This document shows positions 1-9,064 of a stretch of 46,029 nucleotides of DNA, in pieces (position 1 is the first letter of the stretch; each line of letters starts with the position of its first letter). Below the pieces are notes generated by a model. It worked only from the letters and a program-made list of their open reading frames with translations, searched no databases and was not told where the DNA came from. The DNA is from Candidatus Sodalis sp. SoCistrobi (GTDB lineage: Bacteria; Pseudomonadota; Gammaproteobacteria; Enterobacterales; Enterobacteriaceae), in assembly GCF_900143145.1 (NCBI RefSeq), contig NZ_FRDB01000003.1, positions 1 to 46,029 of the forward strand, given 5' to 3'. The position numbers and the translations under genes were made by a program.

Positions 1-1
1 C

Positions 2-256
2 GGCGACTCCTACGATAATGCGATGGCAGAGAGTATCAACGGGTTGTACAAAACGGAGGTTATCCACCGCGGGAGCTGGAAAAACCGGACGGAAGTGGAG
101 TTGGCCACGCTGGACTGGGTGGACTGGGTGGACTGGGTGGACTGGGTGGACTGGTACAACAACAGAAGGCTGCTCGGGCGGCTGGGTTACATCCCTCCTA
201 CTGAAGCCGAAATGAACTATTACGCTTTGCAATTAGCATCAGAGGAAGCGGCGTAG
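2..256 (+). CDS. IS3-family transposase OrfB, C-terminal fragment
   Basis: The frame enters from the left edge and ends at TAG 254-256. The start of the visible protein, [11 protein letters not shown] followed by NGLYKTEVI, is the classic end of the IS3 OrfB integrase core (rve domain), which contains the catalytic Glu of the DDE triad (in AES). The tail carries the usual [12 protein letters not shown]-like segment and a final AE-rich stretch. The oddity is that the VDW tripeptide appears four times in a row, where relatives have it once. The frame is kept, so this transposase may still be full length, but extra residues in this position might affect activity. The N-terminal half and OrfA are outside the window. 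Confidence 0.85.
   Translation, partial: GDSYDNAMAESINGLYKTEVIHRGSWKNRTEVELATLDWVDWVDWVDWVDWYNNRRLLGRLGYIPPTEAEMNYYALQLASEEAA
113..154 (+). repeat. 9-bp tandem repeat inside transposase
   Basis: GTGGACTGG occurs four times in direct succession at 119-154, preceded by a partial copy (GACTGG). Each unit adds Val-Asp-Trp. IS3 transposases normally have a single VDW here, so this is an in-frame slippage expansion of three extra copies. Confidence 0.85.
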
Positions 257-295
257 TATTGCCAAAATTACTCTCTAATAAACTCGGGGTTATTC

Positions 296-1869
296 AGTAT
301 TTCCAATGCGCCTGCGCGGTGGCGGATATTCTGCGCCGTCACCATGTGGCCGGCCGCAGTCTGGAAAGTTTGCCGGATTATGAGGTTATCCAGCTCAACG
401 ATACCCATCCCGCCATCGCTATCCCCGAAATGTTGCGCGTGTTGCTCGACGAACACCAGCTGACGTGGGATGAAGCCTGGCTGATTACCTCACGCACTTT
501 TGCCTATACCAATCACACGCTGATGCCTGAGGCGCTGGAGCGTTGGGATGAGAAGCTGGTGCAGACGTTACTGCCGCGCCATTTCGCCATTATCAAACAC
601 ATCAACGATCGGTTACGGGTGCTGGTGGACCAGCGTTGGCCGGGCGATAGCGCAGTTTGGCACCGTCTGGCGGTGCTGCATGATAAACAGGTACGCATGG
701 CAAATTTATGCGTGGTATGCGGTTTCGCGGTAAACGGCGTCGCCGCGTTGCATTCCGATCTGGTGAAAAGCGACCTGTTTCCCGAATACTATCAACTGTG
801 GCCGCAAAAGTTCCACAACGTGACCAACGGTATTACCCCGCGCCGCTGGCTGCAGCAGTGTAATCCGCAGTTGGCGGCGCTGATTGACCAGACGATTGGC
901 AAGAGCTGGATAACGCGGCTGGAAAGGCTGAAAGCGCTGGAGCCGTTTGCGGATGAGGCGGCGTTTCGCGCTCGCTTCCAGCAGATTAAACGCGATAACA
1001 AGCGGCGGTTGGCCGACAACATACACCAAGTGACGGGTATCAGCGTTGACCCGGAAGCCTTATTCGATGTGCAAATCAAACGGTTGCACGAATATAAGCG
1101 CCAGCATTTGAATCTGCTGCATATTCTGTCGCTCTATCGCCAATTGCGGGATAACCCCGGGCTGGATACCGTGCCGCGGGTCTTTTTGTTCGGCGCCAAG
1201 GCAGCGCTGGGCTATGCGCTGGCGAAAAACATTCTGTATGCCATCAATCAGGTGGCGTACAAGATCAATAACGACCGCACGATTAATGATCGGCTGAAGG
1301 TGATTTTCATGCCCGATTACCGCGTGACGCTCGCTGAATGGATGATCCCCGCGGCGGATTTGTCCGAGCAGATCTCCACCGCCGGCAAAGAGGCATCGGG
1401 CACCGGCAATATGAAACTGGCGCTGAATGGCGCGCTAACCATCGGTACGCTCGACGGCGCGAATGTCGAAATCGCCGAGCAGGTGGGCGAGGAAAATATT
1501 TTCATATTCGGCCATACGAAGAGTTAGGTGAAGACGCTGGTCGCCGGCGGCTACAAACCGGCGCAGATCCTCAAGCAGGATAAGGCGTTGAAAGGGTTGT
1601 TGGCAGAATTGTCCAGCGGCGTCTACAGCAATAAAGACAAGCATGCTTTCGACTTGTTGTTGCAAAGCTTGCAAAAAGGCGGCGATCCTTATCTGGTGCT
1701 GGCGGATTTCGCCGCCTATTGCCGCGCCCAACAGCAGGTGGACGCGCTTTATCGCCGTCCCGATGATTGGACACGTTGGGCGGTGCTTAATACCGCGCGG
1801 GTGGGATTCTTCAGCTCGGACCGGGCGATACGCGATTATCAACAGCGTATCTGGCAAGCAAAACGTTAA
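296..1869 (+). pseudogene. malP: Maltodextrin phosphorylase, 5'-truncated with an amber stop
   Basis: MalP releases glucose-1-phosphate from maltodextrins (GT35, PLP-dependent, about 797 residues in E. coli). Only the C-terminal two thirds are present: homology starts at QYFQCAC, roughly residue 290 of the E. coli protein, right at the IS3 end. The PLP-site region is preserved ([16 protein letters not shown], encoded near 1387-1434). The frame is broken once, by TAG at 1525-1527 in GHTKS*VKTLV. E. coli has Gln at the equivalent place, so one CAG-to-TAG change explains it. The same frame then runs to the natural stop at 1867-1869, ending IWQAKR exactly as in E. coli. There are therefore two independent lesions, an IS insertion and a nonsense mutation. 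malQ follows 53 bases later, the normal malPQ order. TTG at 259 is inside the IS and is not a native start. Confidence 0.93.
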
Positions 1870-1922
1870 GGCGGCGCGATGACCAGACACGGGGACAGCA
1901 TGGACAACCGAGGGGCGCGACG

Positions 1923-4173
1923 ATGACAGACCCGGAGGCGCTTTATCAGCGGGCGCAGCAGGCCGGCATTATTACCGAGTACGTCGACGCCTGGCAACGG
2001 CCGCGGCGCATTAGCCCGGAGACACTGCGGCTACTGCTGGCCGCCATGCCGGGGGCTGATGCCTGTAACCCCTCGGCGCCGCTGCCGCCTGTGTGGGTGA
2101 CCGGCGGTAAACGTAAGCGCTCGCTGACGTTGCCGGACGGGATATCCGGGGCCTGGACGCTTACCGAGGAGTCGGGCAGGCAGCATCACGGGCAGACTTT
2201 GGTAAATCCCTTGGCCGGCGGCGAGGGATCTGCGCCTGACTCAGAACGCGGTGCGCATCAATTGACGCTGCCGGCGGGGGTGTCCGACGGTTACCACCGG
2301 TTGACGCTAAGTGCCGCAGACCGCCGTTGGGAGTGCAAAGTGATTGTCGCCCCCGAGCGCTGTTATGAACCGCCGGCGCTCCGTGCGGGCCAGCGGCTGT
2401 GGGGTAGCACTGTCCAGCTCTATACGCTGCGTTCGTCACGCAATTGGGGCATCGGCGATTTCGGCGATCTGGCGCAAATGATCGCAGGCGTTGCTAAGCT
2501 CGGTGGCGCTTTTGTCGGCATCAACCCGCTGCATGCGCTATATCCGGCCCTGCCCGACTGGGCCAGTCCCTACAGCCCCTCCTCGCGCCGCTGGCTGAAT
2601 ATTATCTATATCGACGTCGGCGGCTTGGACGATTTTTTACAAAGTGAACCCGCGCAGCAATGGTGGCGGCAGCCGGAAACCGGGCAGCGCCTGCAGGCGC
2701 TGCGCGCGGATGACTATGTTAACTATGCGCAGGTGATGCAGCTCAAGCTGACGGCGCTGCGTTACGCCTGGACGCAATTCCAGCGGCGAGGGGAAGGCTG
2801 TCCTGAACGTCGCTCGCTGGCCGAATTTGTCGCTGGCCGGCGGCGACAGTCTGTATCAGCAGGCCACCTTTGATGCACTGCAGCTGCAACAGGTGGCTGA
2901 TAGCGGCAGCGGTCCGGGCTGGCGCGCCTGGCCGGCGGAGTATCAACAGGTCGGCAGCGCGGCGTTAGCGCGTTTCAGGCAACAACACCCGGACGAGATC
3001 GCATTTTTCAGTTATCTGCAGTGGCTGGCGGCCAGGCAGTTGGAGGGCTGTTATCGGCTCAGTCAGCGGCTGGGGATGCCGGTGGGGATGCCGGTGGGGA
3101 TGCCGGTGGGGATGCCGGTGGGGATGCCGGTGGGGATGCCGGTGGGGATTTATCGCGATTTGGCGGTGGGCGTCGGCGAGGGCGGCGTGGAAACCTGGGC
3201 CGATCCTCTGCTTTATTGTTTGTCCGCGTCGGTGGGTGCGCCGCCGGACAGGCTGGGCCCGCAGGGCCAGAATTGGCAATTGCCGCCGCAGGATCCGAAC
3301 GTGCTGTACGCGCGCGGCTATCAGCCTTTTATCGACATGCTGCGCGCCAATATGCGCTATTGCGGCGCGCTGCGCCTGGATCATGTGATGGCTTTGATGC
3401 GCCTGTGGTGGGTACCGCAGGGCTACGGTTCGGCGCACGGCGCTTACGTGCGCTATCCGGTGGAGGATCTGCTGGCGGTACTGGCCCTCGAGAGCCAGCG
3501 CCAACGCTGTATGGTCATCGGCGAGGATCTCGGCACCGTGCCGGAGGACATCGTCGAGAAGCTGCGTACCGCAGGCGTGTATTCGTATAAAGTGCTGTTT
3601 TTTGAACGGGATCAGGATCGGCAATTCCGTGCGCAGGCGGACTATCCCGCGCAGGCGATGGCCACGCTAACCACCCATGATCTCGCGACGTTAAGCGGCT
3701 TTTGGCAAGGGGCGGACATCGACCTGGCCCACCGACTGGGCCTGTATGACGACGAGCAAACTTGGCAACGGCTTCTGGAGGAGCGTCGTCAGGAACGGCA
3801 GGCGCTGCTGGACGCACTGCGGCGCGCGGACTGCTTACCGGCCAACACGCCTGTGCGGGCGGAAGATGTCGCTATGTCATCCGCCATGAACGCCGCCATA
3901 CACCGTTTTATGGCGCAAAGCCGCAGCGCGCTGCTGGGATTACAGCCCGAAGACTGGCTGCAAATGGCGACGCCGGTCAATGTCCCCGGTACCACCGATG
4001 CCTATCCTAATTGGCGGCGTAAACTGACGCGGGATCTGGAAACGATGTTTAGCGACCCTGACATAATCCGACTGCTTACGGCGGTTGGAGACGGGCGACG
4101 CCTTGCTTTGGCGCCTGCGCTGAGCCGTTCGGCCAGGAGAGCGCAGGACGATAACGACGATCGTGCGGGGTAA
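1923..4173 (+). pseudogene. malQ: 4-alpha-glucanotransferase (amylomaltase), frameshifted
   Basis: MalQ disproportionates maltodextrins (GH77). The first frame, 1923-about 2840, gives the N-terminal domain and the start of the barrel (LWGSTVQLYTLRS, NWGIGDFGDL, SPYSPSSRRWLN). At about 2835-2842 the coding frame moves: after FVAG the continuation GGDSLYQQATFDAL lies in another frame. Removing one C or G from the GGCCGGCGGCGAC stretch would restore FVAGGGDSL. The second frame runs intact to 4173 and holds the GH77 catalytic blocks: LRLDHVM with the nucleophile Asp, IGEDLGT with the acid/base Glu, and the later TTHD. A 12-bp unit is expanded to six copies at 3073-3144, adding about 20 residues before GIYRDLAVG. 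Without the frameshift the protein would be about 750 residues, longer than the E. coli 694. Decayed together with malP. Confidence 0.93.
3073..3144 (+). repeat. 12-bp tandem repeat, six perfect copies, within malQ
   Basis: GGGATGCCGGTG repeats six times without a mismatch and encodes Gly-Met-Pro-Val six times. The E. coli counterpart has one MPIG at this place, so five copies are extra. Perfect identity between copies implies a recent expansion. The antisense and alternative-frame open reading frames across it (HPHR or GGDA repeats) are artefacts of the repeat. Confidence 0.97.
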
Positions 4174-4283
4174 TGGCGTTAATAAGAACGTCGTCACCGG
4201 GCGCGGGGGGGCCTGCAGTCAGCAGCGCAGCCCAAGCCGTTTGCCCTGGCACAGCGGTCCGGGAGCGCGGCTGGGCTGAACGA

Positions 4284-4439
4284 CCCCCATCTGCTTGAGG
4301 GCCGTCAGGCGGTCATTAGACGCCAGTTCTTATTTGCGGGGCCGTCAGGTTTAATCAGCCGCCTCTCTTACTTGGGAGGCCGTCAGACATGGGTAAGACG
4401 CCCTCTTTTACTCGGGGGCCGTCAGGCGTTAATAGTAGG
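4284..4439. repeat. Four ~39-bp imperfect tandem repeats at the 3' end of nfuA
   Basis: Four units (about 4284-4322, 4323-4361, 4362-4400, 4401-4439) share the core GGCCGTCAG, whose GCCGTCAG part starts at 4301, 4341, 4379 and 4418. They also share a pyrimidine-rich start and an AT-rich end. The last unit runs into the stop and final codons of nfuA on the minus strand, so the array looks like repeated copying of the nfuA terminus and its 3' flank. The rest of the malQ-nfuA spacer (4174-4283) shows nothing recognisable. Confidence 0.8.
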
Positions 4440-5004
4440 AGTGCTCGCCGCGCTGATGCTCGGTGAGATCGCGCACACCCTTAAGTTCAGGGAATTTTTC
4501 CAGCAGCTCTTTCTCAATCCCTTCTTTGAGCGTGTAGTCCACCATTGAACAGCCATTACAGCCGCCGCCGAATTGCAGGATAGCCAGCATATCGTCGGTA
4601 ATTTCCATCAGCGTCACCTGACCGCCGTGGCTCGCCAGCTGCGGGTTGATCTGCGACTGCAGCAGATATTCCACGCGCTCGATTAGCGGCGCGTCGTCGC
4701 TCACTTTGCGCATCTTGGCATTGGGGGCTTTCAGGGTCAGCTGACAGCCGAGCTTATCCGTGACGAAGTCGATTTCCGCATCCAACAGATAAGGCGCGGA
4801 AAGCTCGTCCACATAAGCGGAGATTTTATCAAACTTCAGTTCGGTATCGGTGGCTTCCACCGCGTCCGGCGGGCAGTAGGAGACGCCGCATTCCGCATTG
4901 GGCGTGCCAGGATTGATAACGAACACGCGGATCTGGGTGCCCGGTTCCTGATTGGACAGTAATTTGGCAAAATGTTCCTGGGCAGCATCGGTAATACGGA
5001 TCAT
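4429..5004 (-). CDS. nfuA: Fe/S biogenesis protein NfuA
   Basis: NfuA is a scaffold/carrier that receives [4Fe-4S] clusters and passes them to client apoproteins, and matters under iron or oxidative stress. Both parts are present: an N-terminal degenerate A-type domain ([25 protein letters not shown]) and a C-terminal Nfu domain with the cluster-binding CxxC in GGGCNGCSM. The ATG at 5004 gives 191 residues starting MIRI, exactly as in E. coli; a GTG at 5013 would add three residues and is less likely. The C-terminus HQRGEHSYY is conserved, so the downstream tandem array has not damaged the protein. Next to gntX and bioH as in E. coli. It appears intact and functional. Confidence 0.96.
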   Translation of the reverse strand: MIRITDAAQEHFAKLLSNQEPGTQIRVFVINPGTPNAECGVSYCPPDAVEATDTELKFDKISAYVDELSAPYLLDAEIDFVTDKLGCQLTLKAPNAKMRKVSDDAPLIERVEYLLQSQINPQLASHGGQVTLMEITDDMLAILQFGGGCNGCSMVDYTLKEGIEKELLEKFPELKGVRDLTEHQRGEHSYY

Positions 5005-5063
5005 AACTTTCACTCAATAGTTGACTAAACTAGTCGGATATTATACGCCCTTTCCCCTACAGA

Positions 5064-5747
5064 CTACAAGGTGCGGCAAATGCTCCACAGCCGCACTTCA
5101 CGGGCATCATGGCGCAACAGTAGACGGCTGATTTCGCCGGCTGTGCTGCCCGTGGTAACCACATCATCCACCAGCGCCACCCGTTTGCCGGCGACATCAG
5201 CGAGGCAGACAAAGGCGCCGCACAGGTTGTGTCGGCGTTGGCGGGCGCCTAAACGCTGCTGAGGCGGCCCGCCGCGGGCGCGAAACAACCCTTTAGCCTG
5301 CCAGGGGACCCGCAGCCAGCGTGCCAGCGCGCGGGCGAGCAGTTCAGTTTGATTATAGCCCCTTCGCCAGTGACGGTAAGCATGCAAAGGCACATTAAGC
5401 AACAAATCCGGCTTCTCTTCGCCTGCGGCGGCGCGCTCACGCCAGCGCAGCCACAGCAACCGGGCAAGTACGCTGGCAAGCCCGGTTTCGCGGTGATATT
5501 TGAGTTTTTTCACCAGCCGGCTGAGCGGCGGGCGGTAATCCCCCACCGCGAGCAGGCTGTGCCAGGGCGGTGCCCGCAGCTGGCAACGCCCGCACGGCTG
5601 CCGTTCGCTGCCCGCCGGCAGCCCGCAGCGTGGGCAGGCGGTTGCCCGTTCCGCCAGCAGCACGCAAACGCAGCCGCGGCAAATGCCGTGATGACTGAAC
5701 CAAAGTGGCTGCCGGCATAGCCAACAGAGGGCGCTGATTGTTAGCAT
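5064..5747 (-). CDS. gntX: ComF/GntX-family phosphoribosyltransferase-like protein
   Basis: A 227-residue protein of the ComF family, the same length as E. coli GntX. It has an N-terminal zinc-ribbon-like section with paired cysteines (CWLC, CRGC, CPRCG, CGRC) and a C-terminal type I phosphoribosyltransferase fold with the PRPP-binding loop VALVDDVVTTGST. It has been linked to gluconate uptake and to use of DNA as a nutrient, but its biochemical role is uncertain. The start ATG at 5747 is preferred because AAGGAGG lies 9 bases upstream and the protein then begins MLTISALCWLC as in relatives; a longer frame to 5813 would overlap bioH. It is divergent from bioH, with 41 bases between the two starts. 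Intact. Confidence 0.92.
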   Translation of the reverse strand: MLTISALCWLCRQPLWFSHHGICRGCVCVLLAERATACPRCGLPAGSERQPCGRCQLRAPPWHSLLAVGDYRPPLSRLVKKLKYHRETGLASVLARLLWLRWRERAAAGEEKPDLLLNVPLHAYRHWRRGYNQTELLARALARWLRVPWQAKGLFRARGGPPQQRLGARQRRHNLCGAFVCLADVAGKRVALVDDVVTTGSTAGEISRLLLRHDAREVRLWSICRTL

Positions 5748-5788
5748 AGTGTCATACCTCCTTGTTTCCGACTTTTGGACAATAGCAA

Positions 5789-6562
5789 ATGGCGTCACTG
5801 TTTTGGCAAACAACCGGTACCGGCGATCGCGATCTTGTGCTGCTGCACGGCTGGGGATTGAATGCCGAGGTCTGGTCTTACATTATTCCGCGGCTGGCGC
5901 CGCACTTTCGCCTGCACTTGGTGGATCTGCCGGGGTATGGCCGTAGCCGCGGTTATGGCGCGTTGACCCTTGAAGACATGGCGGAGGAAGTGGCGTCACG
6001 GGCCCCCCACGGCGCGTTATGGCTGGGCTGGTCGCTTGGCGGACTGGTAGCGACGATGGTAGCGCGCCGGCGACCGCAGGCGGTCGCGGGTCTGGTAACC
6101 GTTGCTTCTTCCCCCCGCTTTTGCGCCGACGGTGACTGGCCGGGGATACGACCCGAGGTGCTGGAAGGGTTTGCGCAGGAGCTGCGCCAGGATTTCACCC
6201 GCACCGTCAGCCGTTTTCTCGGCCTGCAAACGCTGGGAACGGCGTCCGCGCGTCAGGATGCGCGCTGGTTAAAAAGCGTGGTGCTGGCGCAGCCGGCGCC
6301 CGCGACCGAGGTTCTGACCGGCGGGTTGGCGCTGCTGCGTACCAGCGATTTACGCAAGGCACTGGACTCGCTTGACCTGCCGCTGCTGCGCCTGTACGGC
6401 TATCTGGACGGTCTGGTGCCGCGTAAAGTGGTCCCGCTGGTGGATGAATTGAGCCCCGCCAGTCAGAGCATTATCTTTGCCGGCGCGGCGCATGCGCCGT
6501 TCATTTCCCACCCGGCGCCGTTCTGCCAGGCGCTGTGCGACTTCAGCCAGCGCGTATTCTAA
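5789..6562 (+). CDS. bioH: Pimeloyl-[acyl-carrier protein] methyl ester esterase BioH
   Basis: BioH hydrolyses pimeloyl-ACP methyl ester, closing the BioC-BioH route to the biotin precursor pimeloyl-ACP. It is an alpha/beta hydrolase of 257 residues (E. coli 256). It has the oxyanion segment [12 protein letters not shown], the nucleophile Ser82 in GWSLGG, the acid Asp in [11 protein letters not shown] and the base His in [10 protein letters not shown]. It is divergent from gntX. All catalytic elements and the full length are preserved, which suggests that biotin synthesis is kept while the neighbouring sugar genes decay, though the rest of the bio pathway is not in view. Confidence 0.96.
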   Translation: MASLFWQTTGTGDRDLVLLHGWGLNAEVWSYIIPRLAPHFRLHLVDLPGYGRSRGYGALTLEDMAEEVASRAPHGALWLGWSLGGLVATMVARRRPQAVAGLVTVASSPRFCADGDWPGIRPEVLEGFAQELRQDFTRTVSRFLGLQTLGTASARQDARWLKSVVLAQPAPATEVLTGGLALLRTSDLRKALDSLDLPLLRLYGYLDGLVPRKVVPLVDELSPASQSIIFAGAAHAPFISHPAPFCQALCDFSQRVF

Positions 6563-6581
6563 AGGCATTGGCGCTCGCGCA

Positions 6582-8259
6582 CTAACGATCGTTAAGCGGT
6601 TCCAGCCAATAAAAGGCGTAAGGCGCGAGGGTCAGCGGGCCGCCGCTGACAGAACCTTCGGTGCTCAACAGGCGATATTCGCCCGCCGGCAAGGTGCAAC
6701 TTACCGCTTTATTCGCCAAATTAAACAGACACAGCAGCCGTTGACCGGCGGCGCGACGGTAAAAGGCCAGCAGGGCATTATCCCACTCCAGGACTTCCAT
6801 GGCCGCATCAGGATGAAACGCCCGTTGTCGACGGCGCAGGCGAATAAGCGCGCTCAAGGCCTGGAATACCCGCGAGCGCAGGCTGGTTTCTTCGTCCAGC
6901 ATCGCTTCTATATTTTTCAGCGGGTACTTCTCTCGATTGACCGCGCGGTTATGGCCGGCGGCCTTTACCCCTTCATAGTCATTACGCGACCCGAGGATAC
7001 TTTGCACATAGACCGCCGGCACGCCGGGGAATGCCAGCAAAATGGCATGGGCGAGAATAAAGCGGCTAAGCCGCGTCTCGTCGCTATCCTCGCGCCGATT
7101 GAGCGCATCCAGGTAGGTGACATTGATTTCATACGGGCTGGTGGTGCCGTCGGTATTTTGTTTTTACGAGACCAGGGCGCCTTCCGACTCCAGATCGCGC
7201 ACCAGCCGGATAATCTCCGCCTCCGGCAGAATGCCGCGCAGCGGGTTCAGACCGATCCCGTCATGAGAGGCGAGAAAATTGAAAAAGGTGGTGTCGCCGC
7301 TGCCAGTCTCAAGCCCTGCGGCCCAGTGACGCAGGGCGCGACTGCTGCCGTTGTGCAGGGCGTGCAGCACCAGCGGCGGAAGCGGGAACTGATAGACCAT
7401 CTGGGCTTCATCGCGGCCGTTGCCGAAGTAGCTGATATTATCCTTATGGGGCACATTGGTTTCGGTAATAATCACCGTTCCGGGTGCGACCTCATCGCAG
7501 ATAGCGCGAAACAGCTTCACCAGCAAATGGGTACGGGGGAGATGAATACAGCGGGTGCCTACCTCTTTCCACAAATAGCCCACCGCGTCGAGGCGGATAT
7601 AGTCGGCGCCTTGTATCAGGTAATGTAACAGTACACCGATAACGGCGATCAAGACATGAGGGTTGTTGAAATTAAGATCCACCTGATCGGCGCTGAAAGT
7701 GGTCCACAAATACCGGGTGCTGCCGTCTTGGGCGGTGAAAGGCGTCAACAGCGGCGACGTGCGCGGGCGCGTCACGCTGGCAAGATCGGTCGCGGGGGGA
7801 AGCGCAATAAAAAACGCGTCATAGGCCTGTTGGCCCGCCAGATAGCCTTTCACCCACCGGCTTTCGGCAGACATATGGTTGCAGACGAAATCGAACATCA
7901 GCCGGGTGGTGAGATTAAGTTCGCCTATCTGCTGCCAACTGCCGACGATAGGGTTGACCTGCTGGTAATCGATAACGGAAAAGCCATCGTCGGAAGAGTA
8001 GGGGTAAAACGGCAGCAGATGCACCAGGGAAAACGTGGTGCGCAGGCGGTGGTTAAAAAAGGTGGTGAAGGTGTCGAGCGTGGGTTTTTCGGCCTCCATG
8101 AACTGGTCGGCGTAGGTGATAAGCACGACATCATCCTCATCCCAATGCGCTTTGCGCGCCTGATGCGGCGTGGATTTGGCTCTTGATGGTATCCAGTTGC
8201 CCCTGGCTTAAGGCGGCGGGATAAATCTCTCTCAGCAAGCGGGTAATGGCTTCCATCAT
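6582..8259 (-). pseudogene. Sucrose/glucosylglycerate phosphorylase-like GH13 gene, broken
   Basis: This is a homologue of the GH13_18 phosphorylases, closest in my memory to E. coli YcjM (glucosylglycerate phosphorylase, about 559 residues). Recognisable blocks are LLPFYPYSSDDGFSVIDY, FDFVCNHMS, IRLDAVG (nucleophile Asp), IITETNVPH (acid/base Glu), FLASHDGIGLNPLRG and YVQSILGSRNDY. Two lesions are visible. Near 8150-8165 the reading frame shifts between IKSQIHAA and ARKAHWDEDDVV. At 7164-7166 an in-frame TAA replaces a conserved Trp (VS*KQN versus VNWKNN in E. coli). The frame is otherwise open to TAG at 6582. The likely start is ATG 8259 (or 8256), with AAGGTG upstream. No ycj-type transporter or partner genes adjoin it, so it is an orphan insertion between bioH and feo. 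A long plus-strand frame over it (6477-7628) is a shadow. Confidence 0.88.
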
Positions 8260-8510
8260 GGCACCTTGTTGATGTGACGAACGTTCTGACACAGCATAAA
8301 TGTGGCAATGACGCCTAGTTGTCACTGTAGCTATTGGTGGTGAAATCGCCAAGGGGATTGCGTCGGCGTGCGGTGGCAAAAAAGAAGGGGGCGGGAAAAA
8401 GGCCTTTAAATTTAGCTGATTAGATTCGATATTAAGAATGCGCCGGAAACCGTCTTTTTAACGTGACACCTCACGTTGGCGCAACGCAACCAGCGGCACC
8501 GGCGACTGGA

Positions 8511-8893
8511 TAGCCGGCAGCGGCCGCTGTGCCCGCATGAACGGCAGGCGTCGGCGGCCGTAGCAAGGTGCTTATTTATTCGTCACGGGTGCCGTCGCCG
8601 ACGGGCGCAACCGGTAACAGGGTAGCCGGCAGCGGCTGCTGTGCTTGTATGAACGGCAGGCGTCGGCGGCCGTAGCAAGGTGCTTATTTATTCGTCACGG
8701 GTGCCGTCGCCGACGGGCGCAACCGGTAACAGGGTAGCCGGCAGCGGCTGCTGTGCTCGCATGAACGGCAGGCGCCGCGGCCGTAGCCAGGTGCTTACTT
8801 ATTCGTCGCGGGTGCTGCCGCCGACGGGCGCAACCGGTAACAGGGTAGCCGGCAGCGGCTGCTGCGTTCGCATGAACGGCAGGCGCCGGCGGC
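8511..8893. repeat. 112-bp tandem array duplicating the feoC 3' end
   Basis: TAGCCGGCAGCGG-type starts recur at 8511, 8623, 8735 and 8846, giving periods of 112, 112 and 111. Three full units and a partial fourth are present. The fourth unit lies inside feoC and encodes its Cys-rich tail; the feoC stop (8795-8797) falls in the adjoining unit. Read on the minus strand, the downstream copies would again encode similar Cys-rich tails ending in their own stop codons. The oldest-looking copy (near 8511) is the most diverged. Degraded similarity may extend a little below 8511. The rest of the gap (8260-8510) shows nothing recognisable. Confidence 0.93.
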
Positions 8894-9055
8894 AGTATCG
8901 TCGCCGGCAACTCGCTCCACCTGTCCCATCATCTCCAGCCGTTCCAGCATCGCCGCAGCCATCGCCTGGGGCAGCCGCAGCCGCAGGCCCAGGGTGCGAG
9001 CATCTCCCTGGCCCATCAATTCCAGCGCGTCGCGCAACTGCATCAGACCGGACAC
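8795..9055 (-). CDS. feoC: Ferrous iron transport regulator FeoC, altered C-terminus
   Basis: FeoC is a small winged-helix protein that binds an oxygen-sensitive Fe-S cluster and protects or regulates FeoB. The N-terminal winged helix is recognisable (MSGLMQLRDALELMG ... MLERLEMMGQVERV). The tail carries CRSCERSSRC, a clustered-cysteine motif matching CKSCxxxxxC of E. coli. GTG at 9055 is chosen because AAGGAG lies just upstream and directly follows the feoB stop (9-base gap). The protein is 86 residues, versus 78 in E. coli. The extra C-terminal residues come from a 112-bp tandem array that starts within the gene, so the native end has probably been replaced by the end of a repeat unit. Functional state uncertain, especially since feoB is frameshifted. 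Confidence 0.85.
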   Translation of the reverse strand: MSGLMQLRDALELMGQGDARTLGLRLRLPQAMAAAMLERLEMMGQVERVAGDDTAAGACRSCERSSRCRLPCYRLRPSAAAPATNK

Positions 9056-9064
9056 CGCGCCTCC

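Larger units (their letters stand above)
1..295 (+). mobile_element. IS3-family insertion sequence, right-hand end only
   Basis: The left part lies outside the window. The visible part holds the last 84 codons of an OrfB-type DDE transposase, then about 40 bases ending near 295. The terminal bases at about 280-295 (AAACTCGGGGTTATTCA) resemble the right inverted repeat of the IS51/IS407-like branch of IS3 as I remember it; this is not verified. malP homology begins immediately after, so the element appears to have inserted inside malP. The target duplication cannot be checked because the left end is missing. Confidence 0.75.

Noticed and set aside
2965-3624. Minus-strand frame with HPHR repeats and a plus-strand frame with GGDA repeats
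   Set aside because: Both are alternative readings of the 12-bp malQ repeat and of malQ itself.
6477-7628. 383-codon plus-strand open frame
   Set aside because: It lies antisense to the GH13 phosphorylase pseudogene, which has clear family motifs on the minus strand; the plus-strand translation has no recognisable domain.
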